64,000 nucleotides of DNA, from the NCBI RefSeq assembly GCF_900155565.1, contig NZ_FUHM01000002.1, forward strand, positions 310,001-374,000, read 5' to 3'. Positions 17,286-25,711 of the stretch are shown here, piece after piece; the stretch's first letter is position 1; the number at the start of each line of letters is the position of its first letter. Source of the DNA: Anaerosalibacter sp. Marseille-P3206. GTDB lineage: Bacteria; Bacillota; Clostridia; Tissierellales; Sporanaerobacteraceae. A program made the position numbers and the translations under genes. Below the pieces are notes generated by a model. It worked only from the letters and a program-made list of their open reading frames with translations, made no database searches and was not told the DNA's origin.

Positions 17286-17925
17286 TTTTCTTTGCCACCC
17301 TTTCTTTCGATATATTTGTAATTATTACTATTGTTGCCATAAAAAATATAAATAATAATATTATTTTTTTAAATATATTGATAAAAAAGGGTTCTGGCAT
17401 CATCTGAAGCATTAAATCGGTATTAGGATCTAAAAGCCAAAGATCATTATCAAAAAAGATTAAATGGAAATAAGTAAAGTATTTATTAAAATCAATTTTT
17501 ATCAGTAAAAGAAATATTCCAATCATTATAAAAGTAATTACCGAAGTATAATTTATGATCTTCCTAATACTATCTGGAGTTTCAAAAAACAAATAAACAA
17601 ATAGTACTATCAATAAAGTTAGAAAGACGTATCTTATTGTAAATCCCATTTTGAATAAATGCCTTACATCTTTTAAATGTAACATCTCTTTTTCATTAAA
17701 ATAGTTTTTTAAATATGATTCATTTGTATTTCCTTTAAGATTAGATAATAATTCTCTCGTTACTTCCATTAACTCATTAATATTTAATTTTGTAGTAGAA
17801 ACCACATCATATTTAATATAGCTTTCCTCATAATTTTTATCATTGAAAGTTTCTATTCCAAAAGCAAAAAACAAAACTGTTATTGGTAAAAATATACCAA
17901 AAAGAATTGATAAAAACTTGTTCAT
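17263..17925 (-). CDS. DUF1461 (TIGR01906) integral membrane protein
   Basis: The 220-residue protein has an N-terminal membrane segment, an extracytoplasmic stretch containing the family motif FNEKEMLHLKDVRHLF (about residues 76-91), and three further membrane segments (about 97-115, 125-145 and 185-207). This matches the DUF1461 family of low-GC Firmicutes, whose function is not known to me. It overlaps the following Mrr-like gene by 23 nt. No signal of transfer is obvious. Confidence 0.7.
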   Translation of the reverse strand: MNKFLSILFGIFLPITVLFFAFGIETFNDKNYEESYIKYDVVSTTKLNINELMEVTRELLSNLKGNTNESYLKNYFNEKEMLHLKDVRHLFKMGFTIRYVFLTLLIVLFVYLFFETPDSIRKIINYTSVITFIMIGIFLLLIKIDFNKYFTYFHLIFFDNDLWLLDPNTDLMLQMMPEPFFINIFKKIILLFIFFMATIVIITNISKERVAKKIGNKYFD

Positions 17926-17968
17926 TACTACACCTACTTTAATTTTAAAGTATATTTGAAAATTTTGA

Positions 17969-17987
17969 AGACCCGAAAATCGGGTCT
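17969..17987 (-). terminator. Terminator of the 54-residue protein gene
   Basis: AGACCCG and CGGGTCT form a 7-bp stem with a 5-nt loop; the stop codon lies in the 5' arm on the minus strand. The tail is only moderately T-rich. Confidence 0.6.
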
Positions 17988-18150
17988 ATGACATTGCCTG
18001 TTCTAGTTTATCTAAATATTTTATAGGAAACATTCTAAGAAGTTCTTTGTATTGTTCTACCGTTAAGCCTTGTACTGAAGTATAAATCTGAATTTTCTCA
18101 TCAACATCTGCATTTTTAAATCTTTCTTTTATGCCTTCAAAATTTTCCAT
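17986..18150 (-). CDS. Small acidic-basic protein of unknown function (54 aa)
   Basis: The ATG at 18150 has a perfect GGAGGA site 5-6 nt upstream and opens a 54-residue frame starting MENFEGIKERFKNADVDEK and ending in KYLDKLEQAMS. It is predicted to be largely helical and soluble, with no cysteine or membrane segment. A hairpin terminator covers its stop codon. The combination of good ribosome binding site, sensible codons and own terminator supports a real gene. It lies between the yebC terminator and the DUF1461 gene and appears monocistronic. I do not recognise a family. Confidence 0.65.
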   Translation of the reverse strand: MENFEGIKERFKNADVDEKIQIYTSVQGLTVEQYKELLRMFPIKYLDKLEQAMS

Positions 18151-18210
18151 AAAATCCTCCTTCTCAATTTTGATATATTTTTAGTATGTTTAATGGAGAA
18201 TTTTTTATTC

Positions 18211-18244
18211 AAAAAAACTGACTCTATATAGAGTCAGTTTTTTC
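18211..18244 (-). terminator. Terminator of yebC
   Basis: AAAAAACTGACTC pairs with GAGTCAGTTTTTT around a TATA loop; T-rich on the minus-strand downstream side. Confidence 0.85.
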
Positions 18245-18253
18245 ACTTTAATA

Positions 18254-19000
18254 TTATTCAATTTCTAAATCATCAGGGATTTCCCAATTATGGTAAACGT
18301 CTTGGACATCATCATTATCTTCAAGGATATCTATAAGTTTTACCATGTTTTTTATGTCTTTTTCTTCTTTTAATTCTATTGTATTTTGTGGAATATTAGA
18401 AACTTCGGCTGTTACGAAATTGAATCCTTTTTCTTTTAATGAATCTCTGATATTATTGAAATCTTCTGGTGCAGTGATTATTTCATATCCTTCATCTTCA
18501 ACAGAAAAATCTTCCGCTCCAAAATCAATAGCTTGCAACATCAATTCTTCTTCATCAATTTTTTCATCTTTTTCAATAGCAAGTATACCTTTTCTATCAA
18601 ACATAAATGAAACACAACCAGTTTGTCCTAAGTTTCCTCCAAATTTGTCAAAAGCATGCCTTACATCTGAAGCAGTTCTATTTCTATTATCTGTTAAGCA
18701 TGAAACTAGTACTGCTATTCCACCCGGGCCATATCCTTCATAAAGAATCTCTTCATAATTTTGAGAATCCATATCTCCTGCTGCTTTCTTAATAGCTCTT
18801 TCTATATTATCGTTTGGCAAGTTTTCTGCTTTTGCCTTTTCAATAGCAGCTTTAAGTGCAGTATTATATTCAGGATCAGGGCCTCCTTCACGAACAGCCA
18901 CCGTTATATATCGTGTCATCTTTGTAAACACTTTAGCTCTTTGTGCATCTTCTTTTCCCTTTTTATGTTTTATATTTGACCATTTAGAATGTCCTGACAT
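18254..19000 (-). CDS. yebC: YebC/PmpR family protein (translation/transcription regulator)
   Basis: The protein begins [32 protein letters not shown], the YebC hallmark, and contains [40 protein letters not shown] and [14 protein letters not shown]. Length 248 is standard. Family members are described as transcriptional regulators and, more recently, as ribosome-associated factors relieving stalling at proline stretches, related to mitochondrial TACO1. Cytoplasmic. It is flanked by its own terminator downstream and nadE upstream. Confidence 0.93.
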   Translation of the reverse strand: MSGHSKWSNIKHKKGKEDAQRAKVFTKMTRYITVAVREGGPDPEYNTALKAAIEKAKAENLPNDNIERAIKKAAGDMDSQNYEEILYEGYGPGGIAVLVSCLTDNRNRTASDVRHAFDKFGGNLGQTGCVSFMFDRKGILAIEKDEKIDEEELMLQAIDFGAEDFSVEDEGYEIITAPEDFNNIRDSLKEKGFNFVTAEVSNIPQNTIELKEEKDIKNMVKLIDILEDNDDVQDVYHNWEIPDDLEIE

Positions 19001-19092
19001 ATCTATTTCAAACCTCCTTAAATATTAGCATTATTATTGTAACATATACTTTAATCCATTTCACCACATTTTTTAAATTTTATTATAAATAC

Positions 19093-19812
19093 TTACAAAG
19101 TAAAAATAGGTGGATATTTTCTCTTGTGTTCACTTCGTGAATTCATTTTTTCAATTTTTTCTACGATTTCCTTTTTACCTTTTCCCGTTTTAATATACTC
19201 ATCCAATACTTCATAGGAAAAACCCATTTCTTTTTCATCAGTTTGATTTTCCCAAAGACCTGCTGTAGGAGGTTTAGTTATAATAATTTCCGGAATATTT
19301 AAATACTTTGCTAACTCTACTATTTCACTTTTAACAAAAGAAGCTAAAGGCAATAAATCAACTCCACTATCACCATACTTTGTAAAATACCCAACAGTAA
19401 GCTCACTTTTATTACTTGGACCAGCAACTAGATAATTGTTAAGTTGTGCAAAATAGTATAAAGTTGTCATTCTAAGCCTTGGTTTTACATTAGACTCAGC
19501 TAATCTATTCTCTTTATTATCTTTTACATTTCTCATAAACAAATCATAGTTCTCTGTCAAATCAACCTTAATAGTATCCAATCCTAAAGCATTAGCTACT
19601 AAAAGACCATGTTCTTCATCAATAGAATGACTATGACAAGGCATAATAACGCCTAAACTATTGTCTGGAAAAGCCTTCTTAGCAAGGCCTGCCATAACAG
19701 CTGAATCTATTCCACCACTTAGTCCAAAGATTACACCTTTTGCTCCTGATTTATTTACTATATCTTGCATCCAACTAACTACTTTTTCACATACCTTATC
19801 TATATTTTCCAT
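19093..19812 (-). CDS. nadE: NH3-dependent NAD+ synthetase
   Basis: NadE amidates nicotinic acid adenine dinucleotide to NAD+ using ATP. The PP-loop motif SGGIDS is at residues 32-37, followed by KSELTVGYFTKYGDSGVDLLPLASFVKSEI and GLWENQTDEKEMGFSYEVLDEYI. At 239 residues there is no N-terminal glutaminase domain, so ammonia is the expected nitrogen donor. It starts 18 nt after cysK with a GGAGG site and is likely cotranscribed with it. Confidence 0.95.
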   Translation of the reverse strand: MENIDKVCEKVVSWMQDIVNKSGAKGVIFGLSGGIDSAVMAGLAKKAFPDNSLGVIMPCHSHSIDEEHGLLVANALGLDTIKVDLTENYDLFMRNVKDNKENRLAESNVKPRLRMTTLYYFAQLNNYLVAGPSNKSELTVGYFTKYGDSGVDLLPLASFVKSEIVELAKYLNIPEIIITKPPTAGLWENQTDEKEMGFSYEVLDEYIKTGKGKKEIVEKIEKMNSRSEHKRKYPPIFTL

Positions 19813-19830
19813 AATTAACCTCCTTATAAC

Positions 19831-20748
19831 TTAATCATAAATGCCTGTGCTCAAATATCTTTCTCCACTATCTGGTGCAATAGCTACAATTCGCTTCCCA
19901 CTTCCCAATTCTTTTGTTTTTTTAAGGGCAGCAAAAACAGCAGCTCCTGAAGATATACCCACTAGAAGTCCTTCTTCAAATGCTAATCTTCTAGTTGTAT
20001 CTATAGCTTCCTCATCTTCTACCTGTAGAACTTCATCAAGAACATCTAAATCTAATATATCAGGTATAAAATTAGCACCTATACCTTGAATTTTGTGAAT
20101 ACCTGATTTACCTTTTGATATAACAGGAGAAGATGCTGGCTCTACCCCAATTATCTTTACATTCGGCAATTCTTCTTTCAGTATTCTTCCAATTCCTGTA
20201 ACAGTTCCTCCTGTTCCTATTCCAGAAACAAACATATCAATATGACCATCCATTTGTTTTATCAACTCTTTAGCTGTAGTCATTTCATGAGATTTGGGAT
20301 TGTTTAAGTTTGCGAATTGATTTGGCATAAAATAGTTGTCGTTTTCACTTATCAATTTTTCTGCAACTTCAATTGAACCTGCCATTCCTTTGTCTCCTGG
20401 TGTCAAGATCAACTCGGCTCCGTAAGCTTTAAGGAGATTTCTTCTTTCTATGCTCATAGTTTCTGGCATTGTAAGAATAACCTTATATCCTTTGGAACGT
20501 CCAACCATCGCGAGACCAATTCCTGTATTCCCGCTAGTTGGTTCTACTATTACAGAACCCTTTTTCAGTTTACCTTCTTTTTCTGCTTCTTCTATCATAT
20601 ATAAAGCTGGTCTATCCTTTATACTACCTGCTGGATTGTAATATTCTAACTTTAAATATATATCCGCACAGTTTTCTTTAGTTAAATTAGATAGCTTTAT
20701 TATTGGAGTATCTCCAATTAATTCTATAATACTACTTACAACTCTCAT
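19831..20748 (-). CDS. cysK: O-acetylserine sulfhydrylase (cysteine synthase A)
   Basis: CysK makes cysteine from O-acetylserine and sulfide. The PLP lysine is Lys44 in NPAGSIKDRPALYM; the phosphate and substrate loops are PTSGNTGIGLA and GIGTGGTVTGIG; SSGAAVFAA near the C-terminus holds the PLP ring. Length 305 is typical for the CysK class rather than CBS. It faces the split TSUP permease on the other strand across a 114-bp intergenic region; TSUP proteins often move sulfur compounds, so the pair may form a sulfur-assimilation neighbourhood. The upstream region has TTGCCT/TACAAT spaced by 16 bp. Confidence 0.94.
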   Translation of the reverse strand: MRVVSSIIELIGDTPIIKLSNLTKENCADIYLKLEYYNPAGSIKDRPALYMIEEAEKEGKLKKGSVIVEPTSGNTGIGLAMVGRSKGYKVILTMPETMSIERRNLLKAYGAELILTPGDKGMAGSIEVAEKLISENDNYFMPNQFANLNNPKSHEMTTAKELIKQMDGHIDMFVSGIGTGGTVTGIGRILKEELPNVKIIGVEPASSPVISKGKSGIHKIQGIGANFIPDILDLDVLDEVLQVEDEEAIDTTRRLAFEEGLLVGISSGAAVFAALKKTKELGSGKRIVAIAPDSGERYLSTGIYD

Positions 20749-20862
20749 ATAATACCTCCAAAAAATAATTATTGTATAAGTATCACGGTATTAGGCAAAA
20801 TAAAATTAGTAAGCTTTTAATTATACTTTATTATATCATATCTTGATAAAAAGGAGATAAAT

Positions 20863-21222
20863 ATGGACAAAAGCAAATTTAAAATAATTGGATTAGGAAT
20901 GATTACCGGACTTATAAACGGACTCTTTGGTTCTGGTGGTGGAACAATAATCGTACCCACTATGGTATTCCTATTAGGTGTTGACGATTACAAAGCTCAT
21001 GCAACGGCTATAGCAGTCATTCTTCCTCTAAGTATTATTAGTACCATTATATATACTAAATACAATGTAATAAACTATCCTATAGCCTTTAAAATTGCTA
21101 TAGGCGGAGTTATTGGTAGTTTCTTTGGTGCAAAACTACTGAATAAGATTCCTATAAATATTTTAAGAAAAGTATTTGGTGGTTTAATAATATTTGCCTC
21201 GATAAGGTTGTTGTTAAAATGA
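20863..21222 (+). CDS. TSUP (TauE/SafE) permease, first half
   Basis: This 119-residue membrane protein covers only the N-terminal half of a normal sulfite exporter TauE/SafE family permease. It contains the half-signature GLINGLFGSGGGTIIVPTMVFLLGVDDYKAHATAIAVILP and GGVIGSFFGAKLLNKIP, with about four membrane segments. The next gene encodes the matching second half and overlaps it by four bases (ATGA), so both chains should be made together and assemble as a heterodimer. Substrate (sulfite, sulfonate, thiosulfate or related) cannot be told; the divergent cysK suggests sulfur. AAGGAG precedes the ATG. Confidence 0.85.
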   Translation: MDKSKFKIIGLGMITGLINGLFGSGGGTIIVPTMVFLLGVDDYKAHATAIAVILPLSIISTIIYTKYNVINYPIAFKIAIGGVIGSFFGAKLLNKIPINILRKVFGGLIIFASIRLLLK

Positions 21223-21575
21223 AACTATTAATTATAGGATTTTTATCTGGAATTATTGGTGGAATGGGCATAGGTGGAGGAACAATTCTCATACCATCTT
21301 TAATTCTATTTACAACTTTGACTCAACAAGAAGCACAAGGAATCAATCTAATAGTATTTATACCTGTATCAATAGTTGCACTAATAACACATTTTATTAA
21401 TAAAAATGTAGAAATAAAATTAGCTTCACTTCTAATATTTGGGGGAATTATAGGTTCAGCTATTGGTTCTATGATTGCTATCAATATTAACTCAGGAGTA
21501 TTAAGAAAGCTTTTTAGTATATTACTATTAATTATAGGTATATATGAATTATTCAGCAAAAAAGATAGGCCATAA
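21219..21575 (+). CDS. TSUP (TauE/SafE) permease, second half
   Basis: The 118-residue product repeats the half-signature: GFLSGIIGGMGIGGGTILIPSLILFTTLTQQEAQGINLIVFIPVS and LIFGGIIGSAIGSMIAINI. It begins inside the stop of the first half (ATGA). Full-length TSUP permeases of about 240-250 residues arise from an internal duplication; here the duplicates are separate chains. The gene ends at a bidirectional terminator shared with yigZ. Confidence 0.85.
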   Translation: MKLLIIGFLSGIIGGMGIGGGTILIPSLILFTTLTQQEAQGINLIVFIPVSIVALITHFINKNVEIKLASLLIFGGIIGSAIGSMIAININSGVLRKLFSILLLIIGIYELFSKKDRP

Positions 21576-21588
21576 AGTCTATCTTTTT
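21558..21588. terminator. Bidirectional terminator between the TSUP genes and yigZ
   Basis: AAAAAGATAG and CTATCTTTTT form a 10-bp stem with a 10-nt loop; usable on both strands for these convergent genes. Confidence 0.75.
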
Positions 21589-21600
21589 CTTAAGCAATTC

Positions 21601-22248
21601 TTAATCCAATTTTTTCCCATCTTTTATCAACAAATATTCTTCACCTATATCATCAATAATTGCAGTAGCTCTGGTTAAATCTTCCATAATGTCTATGAAT
21701 GAATTGAATCCCTCATAGTCTATATAAACTATAATATTTACTGCATCGTCATAGATAGTATCTTCAATGATGATGCCTTTATTTTGTAAATAATTTTCTA
21801 TCTTCCCATATAGTGTATAGTCAACTCTAATCTTTACTTTTCTAAAAAGAACTTTATCAACGATAATTCCTGACTCTAAGCCTATTTTTGCTCCCTTTGT
21901 ATAAGCTCTTATAAGTCCTCCAGTACCTAGCTTAATACCACCAAAATATCTAGTAACTACAACTACAACATTTCTCAAATCTTCTTTTTTTATCACTTCT
22001 AAAACTGGTATTCCAGCTGTTCCACTAGGTTCTCCATCATCACTATACCTTTGGATGCTATTGTCATCACCTACCACATAACCATAAACATTATGAGTTG
22101 CGTCCCTATGTAATGTTTTTATCTCTTCTATAAATTTCAGTGCATCTTCTTCACTATCTATAGGCATAGAATAACCAATAAATCTTGATTTATTTATTAT
22201 TATTTCATCTATCCCTTTTTTATAAATAGTTCTATATCTTGTAATCAT
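21601..22248 (-). CDS. YigZ/IMPACT family protein
   Basis: The protein shows the UPF0029/IMPACT N-terminal domain: KSRFIGYSMPIDSEEDALKFIEEIKTLHRDATHNVYGYVVG, then RYSDDGEPSGTAGIPVLEVIKKEDLRNVVVVVTRYFGGIKLGTGGLIRAYTKGA, followed by the C-terminal ferredoxin-like DUF1949 domain. Length 215 is usual. The family is related to the eukaryotic translation-stress protein IMPACT; its bacterial role is unclear. A GGGGAT site precedes the ATG. Confidence 0.9.
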   Translation of the reverse strand: MITRYRTIYKKGIDEIIINKSRFIGYSMPIDSEEDALKFIEEIKTLHRDATHNVYGYVVGDDNSIQRYSDDGEPSGTAGIPVLEVIKKEDLRNVVVVVTRYFGGIKLGTGGLIRAYTKGAKIGLESGIIVDKVLFRKVKIRVDYTLYGKIENYLQNKGIIIEDTIYDDAVNIIVYIDYEGFNSFIDIMEDLTRATAIIDDIGEEYLLIKDGKKLD

Positions 22249-22308
22249 AAGAATCCCCTTTCAAATTATCACTTTATCAATTATATCATTAAAAGGTAAA
22301 AAAAATAA

Positions 22309-22326
22309 AGGGTAGAAATCTACCCT
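22309..22326 (-). terminator. Terminator of the Nudix gene
   Basis: AGGGTAGA/TCTACCCT stem immediately after the stop codon, followed by a long T run on the minus strand. Confidence 0.8.
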
Positions 22327-22770
22327 CTAAACATATACTTCTTCTAATTCTTCAAATTCTTTTAATACTAAATATTTTTTGAAGGAAAGGTTAACTAGAG
22401 ATTTGTCTTGGCTGTAAGTTATCTTTTGTAATGCTTCTTTTATAGAGAAAAAACCCCCATCTAAAAAACCCTCTTCACTATTTACTTTGAACTTTCCTTT
22501 AGGATCCTCCATAATGTACCAATTAATAACATTACATACTGGTTGTTTTCTTGATAAAGAATAAAATTCGTAACTAGTCTCTCCTGCAGTAGAAATAATT
22601 CTAGCATCTATACCACCTTCATATTTTACTCTATACAAGGCAGTTTCTGTAGGTAGAGAGTCATTACGAATTTTACCCTTTGGCAATACCCATTCGCCCT
22701 TTTCATTTTTCAAAATAAACACTTTGTTTTTGTGAAATACTACTCCTCCTGCACAATTCCTAACTATCAT
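22327..22770 (-). CDS. Nudix-fold protein with a degenerate Nudix box
   Basis: The fold outline is that of a Nudix hydrolase: MIVRNCAGGVVFHKNKVFILKNEKGEWVLPKGKI, then the helix PTETALYRVKYEGGI. Aligned to the Nudix box, the catalytic REUxEE becomes YRVKYE, keeping only the last glutamate, and the preceding GE of the loop is DS. Normal diphosphate hydrolysis is therefore doubtful; a binding or altered catalytic role is possible. I choose the ATG at 22770, 9 nt after AGGAGG; an ATG two codons upstream is only 3 nt from the site. The neighbours are the HEAT-repeat gene and yigZ. Confidence 0.7.
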   Translation of the reverse strand: MIVRNCAGGVVFHKNKVFILKNEKGEWVLPKGKIRNDSLPTETALYRVKYEGGIDARIISTAGETSYEFYSLSRKQPVCNVINWYIMEDPKGKFKVNSEEGFLDGGFFSIKEALQKITYSQDKSLVNLSFKKYLVLKEFEELEEVYV

Positions 22771-22885
22771 TGGCATTCGCCTCCTTTTCCTTCTTATATA
22801 TAATGATACATTACCCAAAACAGAATTTCAACACTTTTCTGAAAATTATCTCTTTATTTATACTATGCAAAAATAACAATATTAA

Positions 22886-23536
22886 TCATAATTCTAATCT
22901 TTTTTGAATTATTTCTATTGATTCCAATGCATTTCTTCTTAAATAAGCTTTCTTTTCCTTTATAGCTATATATTTTAATTTTTCAATTGTTTTATCATCT
23001 CCAATATGAGACAGCGCTTTTATAGCATACTGCCTCACTTGAGGATTCTCATCAGATATCATGTCTTCTAACCATTCTTTTGTATCTACATTCTTTATCT
23101 TACCTAATGCAGAACATGAAAGTCTTCTGTAATTAACATTATTGCTACTAAGTTCCATCTTTAAAAAAGGAAGCAGCTTTTTAGATTTTAATTCTCCTAT
23201 TAACCATATTAGTATCATTCTATCTTCTGGGTTTTTAAAACTTATATATCTCTTATATATCTCTTCCTCTAAATTAGCCTTTTCTGCTTCTGTTAAGTTT
23301 CTTATATAACTTAATCTTTGATTCTTAGGTAAACTTATAATTTCAACTAATTTATCCTTACTCTCAATATTATTCTTTAAAGCAAGTTTACTTTTAATTA
23401 TTTCCTTTTCCACTTCAGCTTTAGTCTTTCTTCTAATTATACTAATTGCTTCAATAGATTTTCCTTCCCTATATAGAAGATAAGTTATAAAATAATCCTC
23501 CATATTACATATATTGTTCCAAATATTTTTGTCCAT
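22886..23536 (-). CDS. HEAT-repeat protein
   Basis: The C-terminal half (about residues 115-210) consists of tandem helical HEAT-like units: SCSALGKIKNVDTKEWLEDMISDENPQVRQYAIKALSHIGDDKTIEKLKYIAIKEKKAYLRRNALESIE. The N-terminal half is helical and charged. HEAT repeats mediate protein-protein contacts, so it is probably a scaffold; no enzymatic motif is seen. It starts a few bases after hflX, with GGTGATA before the ATG, so it is cotranscribed with hflX. Confidence 0.75.
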   Translation of the reverse strand: MDKNIWNNICNMEDYFITYLLYREGKSIEAISIIRRKTKAEVEKEIIKSKLALKNNIESKDKLVEIISLPKNQRLSYIRNLTEAEKANLEEEIYKRYISFKNPEDRMILIWLIGELKSKKLLPFLKMELSSNNVNYRRLSCSALGKIKNVDTKEWLEDMISDENPQVRQYAIKALSHIGDDKTIEKLKYIAIKEKKAYLRRNALESIEIIQKRLEL

Positions 23537-23540
23537 ATTA

Positions 23541-24827
23541 TCACCTATCTATAACATACTCAAAATACTTTTCGTAATCAATCATATTTAAATCGACAAC
23601 TATTCTAGTTCCATTTTCCTCATGTTTCATTTCATCTACTACATAATTATCTAATATATTAGAAAGTAATGATTGACTGCTATAGGGTATTAACATTGTT
23701 ACTTTTTTGTACTCTACTGGCAAACTATCTTGAATCATCTCAAAAAGTACATCCATATTAGTCCCATCTTTAGCAGAAATAAATACCTTCTTATTTACGA
23801 ATTTATTATCATAAATCAATTGTTCTACATCTATCATATCCATCTTATTAAATACTGTTATTATTGGCTTATCTAATACCTCCATCTCTTCTAAAATATC
23901 GATAGTGGTTTTAAGTTGCAAATCTAAGTCCAAATTTGATGAATCTACAACATGAAGTAAAACATCTGCAAACTTTATTTCTTCTAAAGTACCTTTAAAA
24001 GCCTCAACTAACTTAGTAGGAAGCTTACTAACAAATCCAACCGTATCAGTTACCAAGAAATCTTGACCATTTGGTAATTGAGCTTTTCTCAAAGATGTAT
24101 CTAGTGTTGCAAACAACATATCATAGACATATACTTTTTTAGAAGAATCATAGTCTTCTCTGCATTCTATTATTTTATTTAACAATGTGGATTTTCCAGC
24201 ATTTGTGTATCCCACAAGTGCAACAACTGGTAAATTTGAATCAAGTCTTTGTTTTCTCTTTACTTTTCTTACCTTTTCCATTCCTTTTAGCTGTGCTTCT
24301 ATTCTGTCAATTTCTCTCAATATATGACGTCTATCTGTTTCTAACTTCATTTCTCCAGGGCCTCTAGTACCTATACCCCCACCCTCTCTAGATAAATACT
24401 TTCTCATACCAACTAATCTAGGAAGACGATACTTTAATTGTGCAAGTTTAACTTGAAGCTTTCCTTCTTTACTAGTAGCTCTTTTAGCAAATATATCTAA
24501 TATTAAATTTGTTCTATCAATTATTTTTCTTTCAATAATATCTTCTAAATTTCTAATCTGAGCAGGTGACAATTCATCATTAAAAACAACTGTATCAATA
24601 TCTAATTCAAAGCAATAATTCTTTATTTCTACTGCCTTACCTTTTCCTATATAATTCGCAGCATCTATGCTATATCTTTTTTGTATTACTCTTTCTATAA
24701 CATGTCCATTTGCAGCCTTTATTAACTCTTCTAATTCATCCATAGAACTTTCAATATCAAAATCAGTGTTCCCTAGATCAACTCCTACTGTCAAAATTCT
24801 TTCTTCATATTCCCTTGTTTCATTCAA
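23541..24827 (-). CDS. hflX: GTPase HflX
   Basis: HflX is a ribosome-splitting and rescue GTPase. The N-terminal domain carries GNTDFDIESSMDELEELIKAANG and FNDELSPAQIRNLED, followed by the Gly-rich GGGIGTRGPGEMKLETDRR linker, the G1 loop GYTNAGKSTL, G3 DTVGFVSKLP and G4 NKMD. The likely start is a TTG at 24827, 8 nt after GGAGGGGG (428 residues); an upstream ATG at 24845 has no site. The HEAT-repeat protein gene follows directly. Confidence 0.93.
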   Translation of the reverse strand: MNETREYEERILTVGVDLGNTDFDIESSMDELEELIKAANGHVIERVIQKRYSIDAANYIGKGKAVEIKNYCFELDIDTVVFNDELSPAQIRNLEDIIERKIIDRTNLILDIFAKRATSKEGKLQVKLAQLKYRLPRLVGMRKYLSREGGGIGTRGPGEMKLETDRRHILREIDRIEAQLKGMEKVRKVKRKQRLDSNLPVVALVGYTNAGKSTLLNKIIECREDYDSSKKVYVYDMLFATLDTSLRKAQLPNGQDFLVTDTVGFVSKLPTKLVEAFKGTLEEIKFADVLLHVVDSSNLDLDLQLKTTIDILEEMEVLDKPIITVFNKMDMIDVEQLIYDNKFVNKKVFISAKDGTNMDVLFEMIQDSLPVEYKKVTMLIPYSSQSLLSNILDNYVVDEMKHEENGTRIVVDLNMIDYEKYFEYVIDR

Positions 24828-24900
24828 GTTATGTACCCCCTCCATTTGCTTTATTATTATATTATACTAATTATAATATATATTTGTAGTTTTTCCTATA

Positions 24901-25545
24901 TTATTCAACAATATTTAGTATCCCTTCCTTAGGAACATTAACATATTGAGAAGGAACTTCACCAACAATAATAGTTTCAGCTATTGGAATATTTGATGTA
25001 ACCTTAATATTTTCAGAAATCAATGGAACAATCATTTTTATTTCTGCCTCTACTATTAAGTATATCCTATGTCTTGTTTGATTAATACCAGATTCCTCAA
25101 ATTCTGTTGCAAAATCTACACTTACAGCTCCTTGAGGAATCATTTTTAACTTAATACTTGGCAAAGTCATTATTTGAATATCAAAAGCATTGTTAAGAGG
25201 TATTTTTATATCTGATTGGGCAATTTTTTTCATTTGATTCTGTACTTCGTTTGCCACTTCTGAAGCCATGCTATTCATAAGTATTGTATTGGCTTGCATT
25301 AAAACAACTCTTCCTGTTTCATCATACTTAACAAATATTAAATCAGTGTAGTCAATATCATCAAATAACTTTGAACTTACTGAATCATTAATAGCTTGAG
25401 TCGCTACTGACTTAACTCTTATTTCAGAGACTGCTAATATCGTAGGTTTTATATTTTTATTAATAAATATAAAAATGTATATTAAAAATATTATTATTGA
25501 AACTAATGATAGTATAAGCTTTTTTCCCCTAAATTTATGTTTCAA
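24901..25545 (-). CDS. yunB: Sporulation protein YunB
   Basis: A single N-terminal membrane segment (about residues 11-29) is followed by KPTILAVSEIRVKSVATQAINDSVSSKL and a conserved beta-rich extracytoplasmic domain, matching YunB, a sigma-E-dependent sporulation protein of Bacillus. Length 214 is near the family norm. Its biochemical role is not known. A candidate sigma-E promoter lies just upstream, in the region shared with the divergent PBP gene. Confidence 0.82.
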   Translation of the reverse strand: MKHKFRGKKLILSLVSIIIFLIYIFIFINKNIKPTILAVSEIRVKSVATQAINDSVSSKLFDDIDYTDLIFVKYDETGRVVLMQANTILMNSMASEVANEVQNQMKKIAQSDIKIPLNNAFDIQIMTLPSIKLKMIPQGAVSVDFATEFEESGINQTRHRIYLIVEAEIKMIVPLISENIKVTSNIPIAETIIVGEVPSQYVNVPKEGILNIVE

Positions 25546-25565
25546 AACAACCCCCCCTCGTATAT

Positions 25566-25594
25566 AATATATGCATGAAAATATTTAAGTGTAC
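25566..25594 (-). promoter_or_regulatory. Candidate sigma-E promoter of yunB
   Basis: On the minus strand CATATATT matches the sigma-E -10 consensus CATAYANT exactly, and GTACA 16 bp upstream resembles the -35 GHATA in four of five positions. Position about 20-30 nt before the yunB start fits. Confidence 0.45.
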
Positions 25595-25637
25595 AAATTT
25601 GGTATTTATATTATAATAATAGAGAATGGTCTATTAG

Positions 25638-25666
25638 TTAACAAGGGAATATTAATGTGGTATAAT
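25638..25666 (+). promoter_or_regulatory. Sigma-A promoter of the PBP1A gene
   Basis: TTAACA (25638-25643) and a perfect TATAAT (25661-25666) are spaced by 17 bp, about 45 nt before the start codon, with AAGGAGG as ribosome binding site. Confidence 0.75.
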
Positions 25667-25711
25667 TAATTTGTTATTCTACCTTTTTCTCTATTAAGGA
25701 GGTTTTTTATA

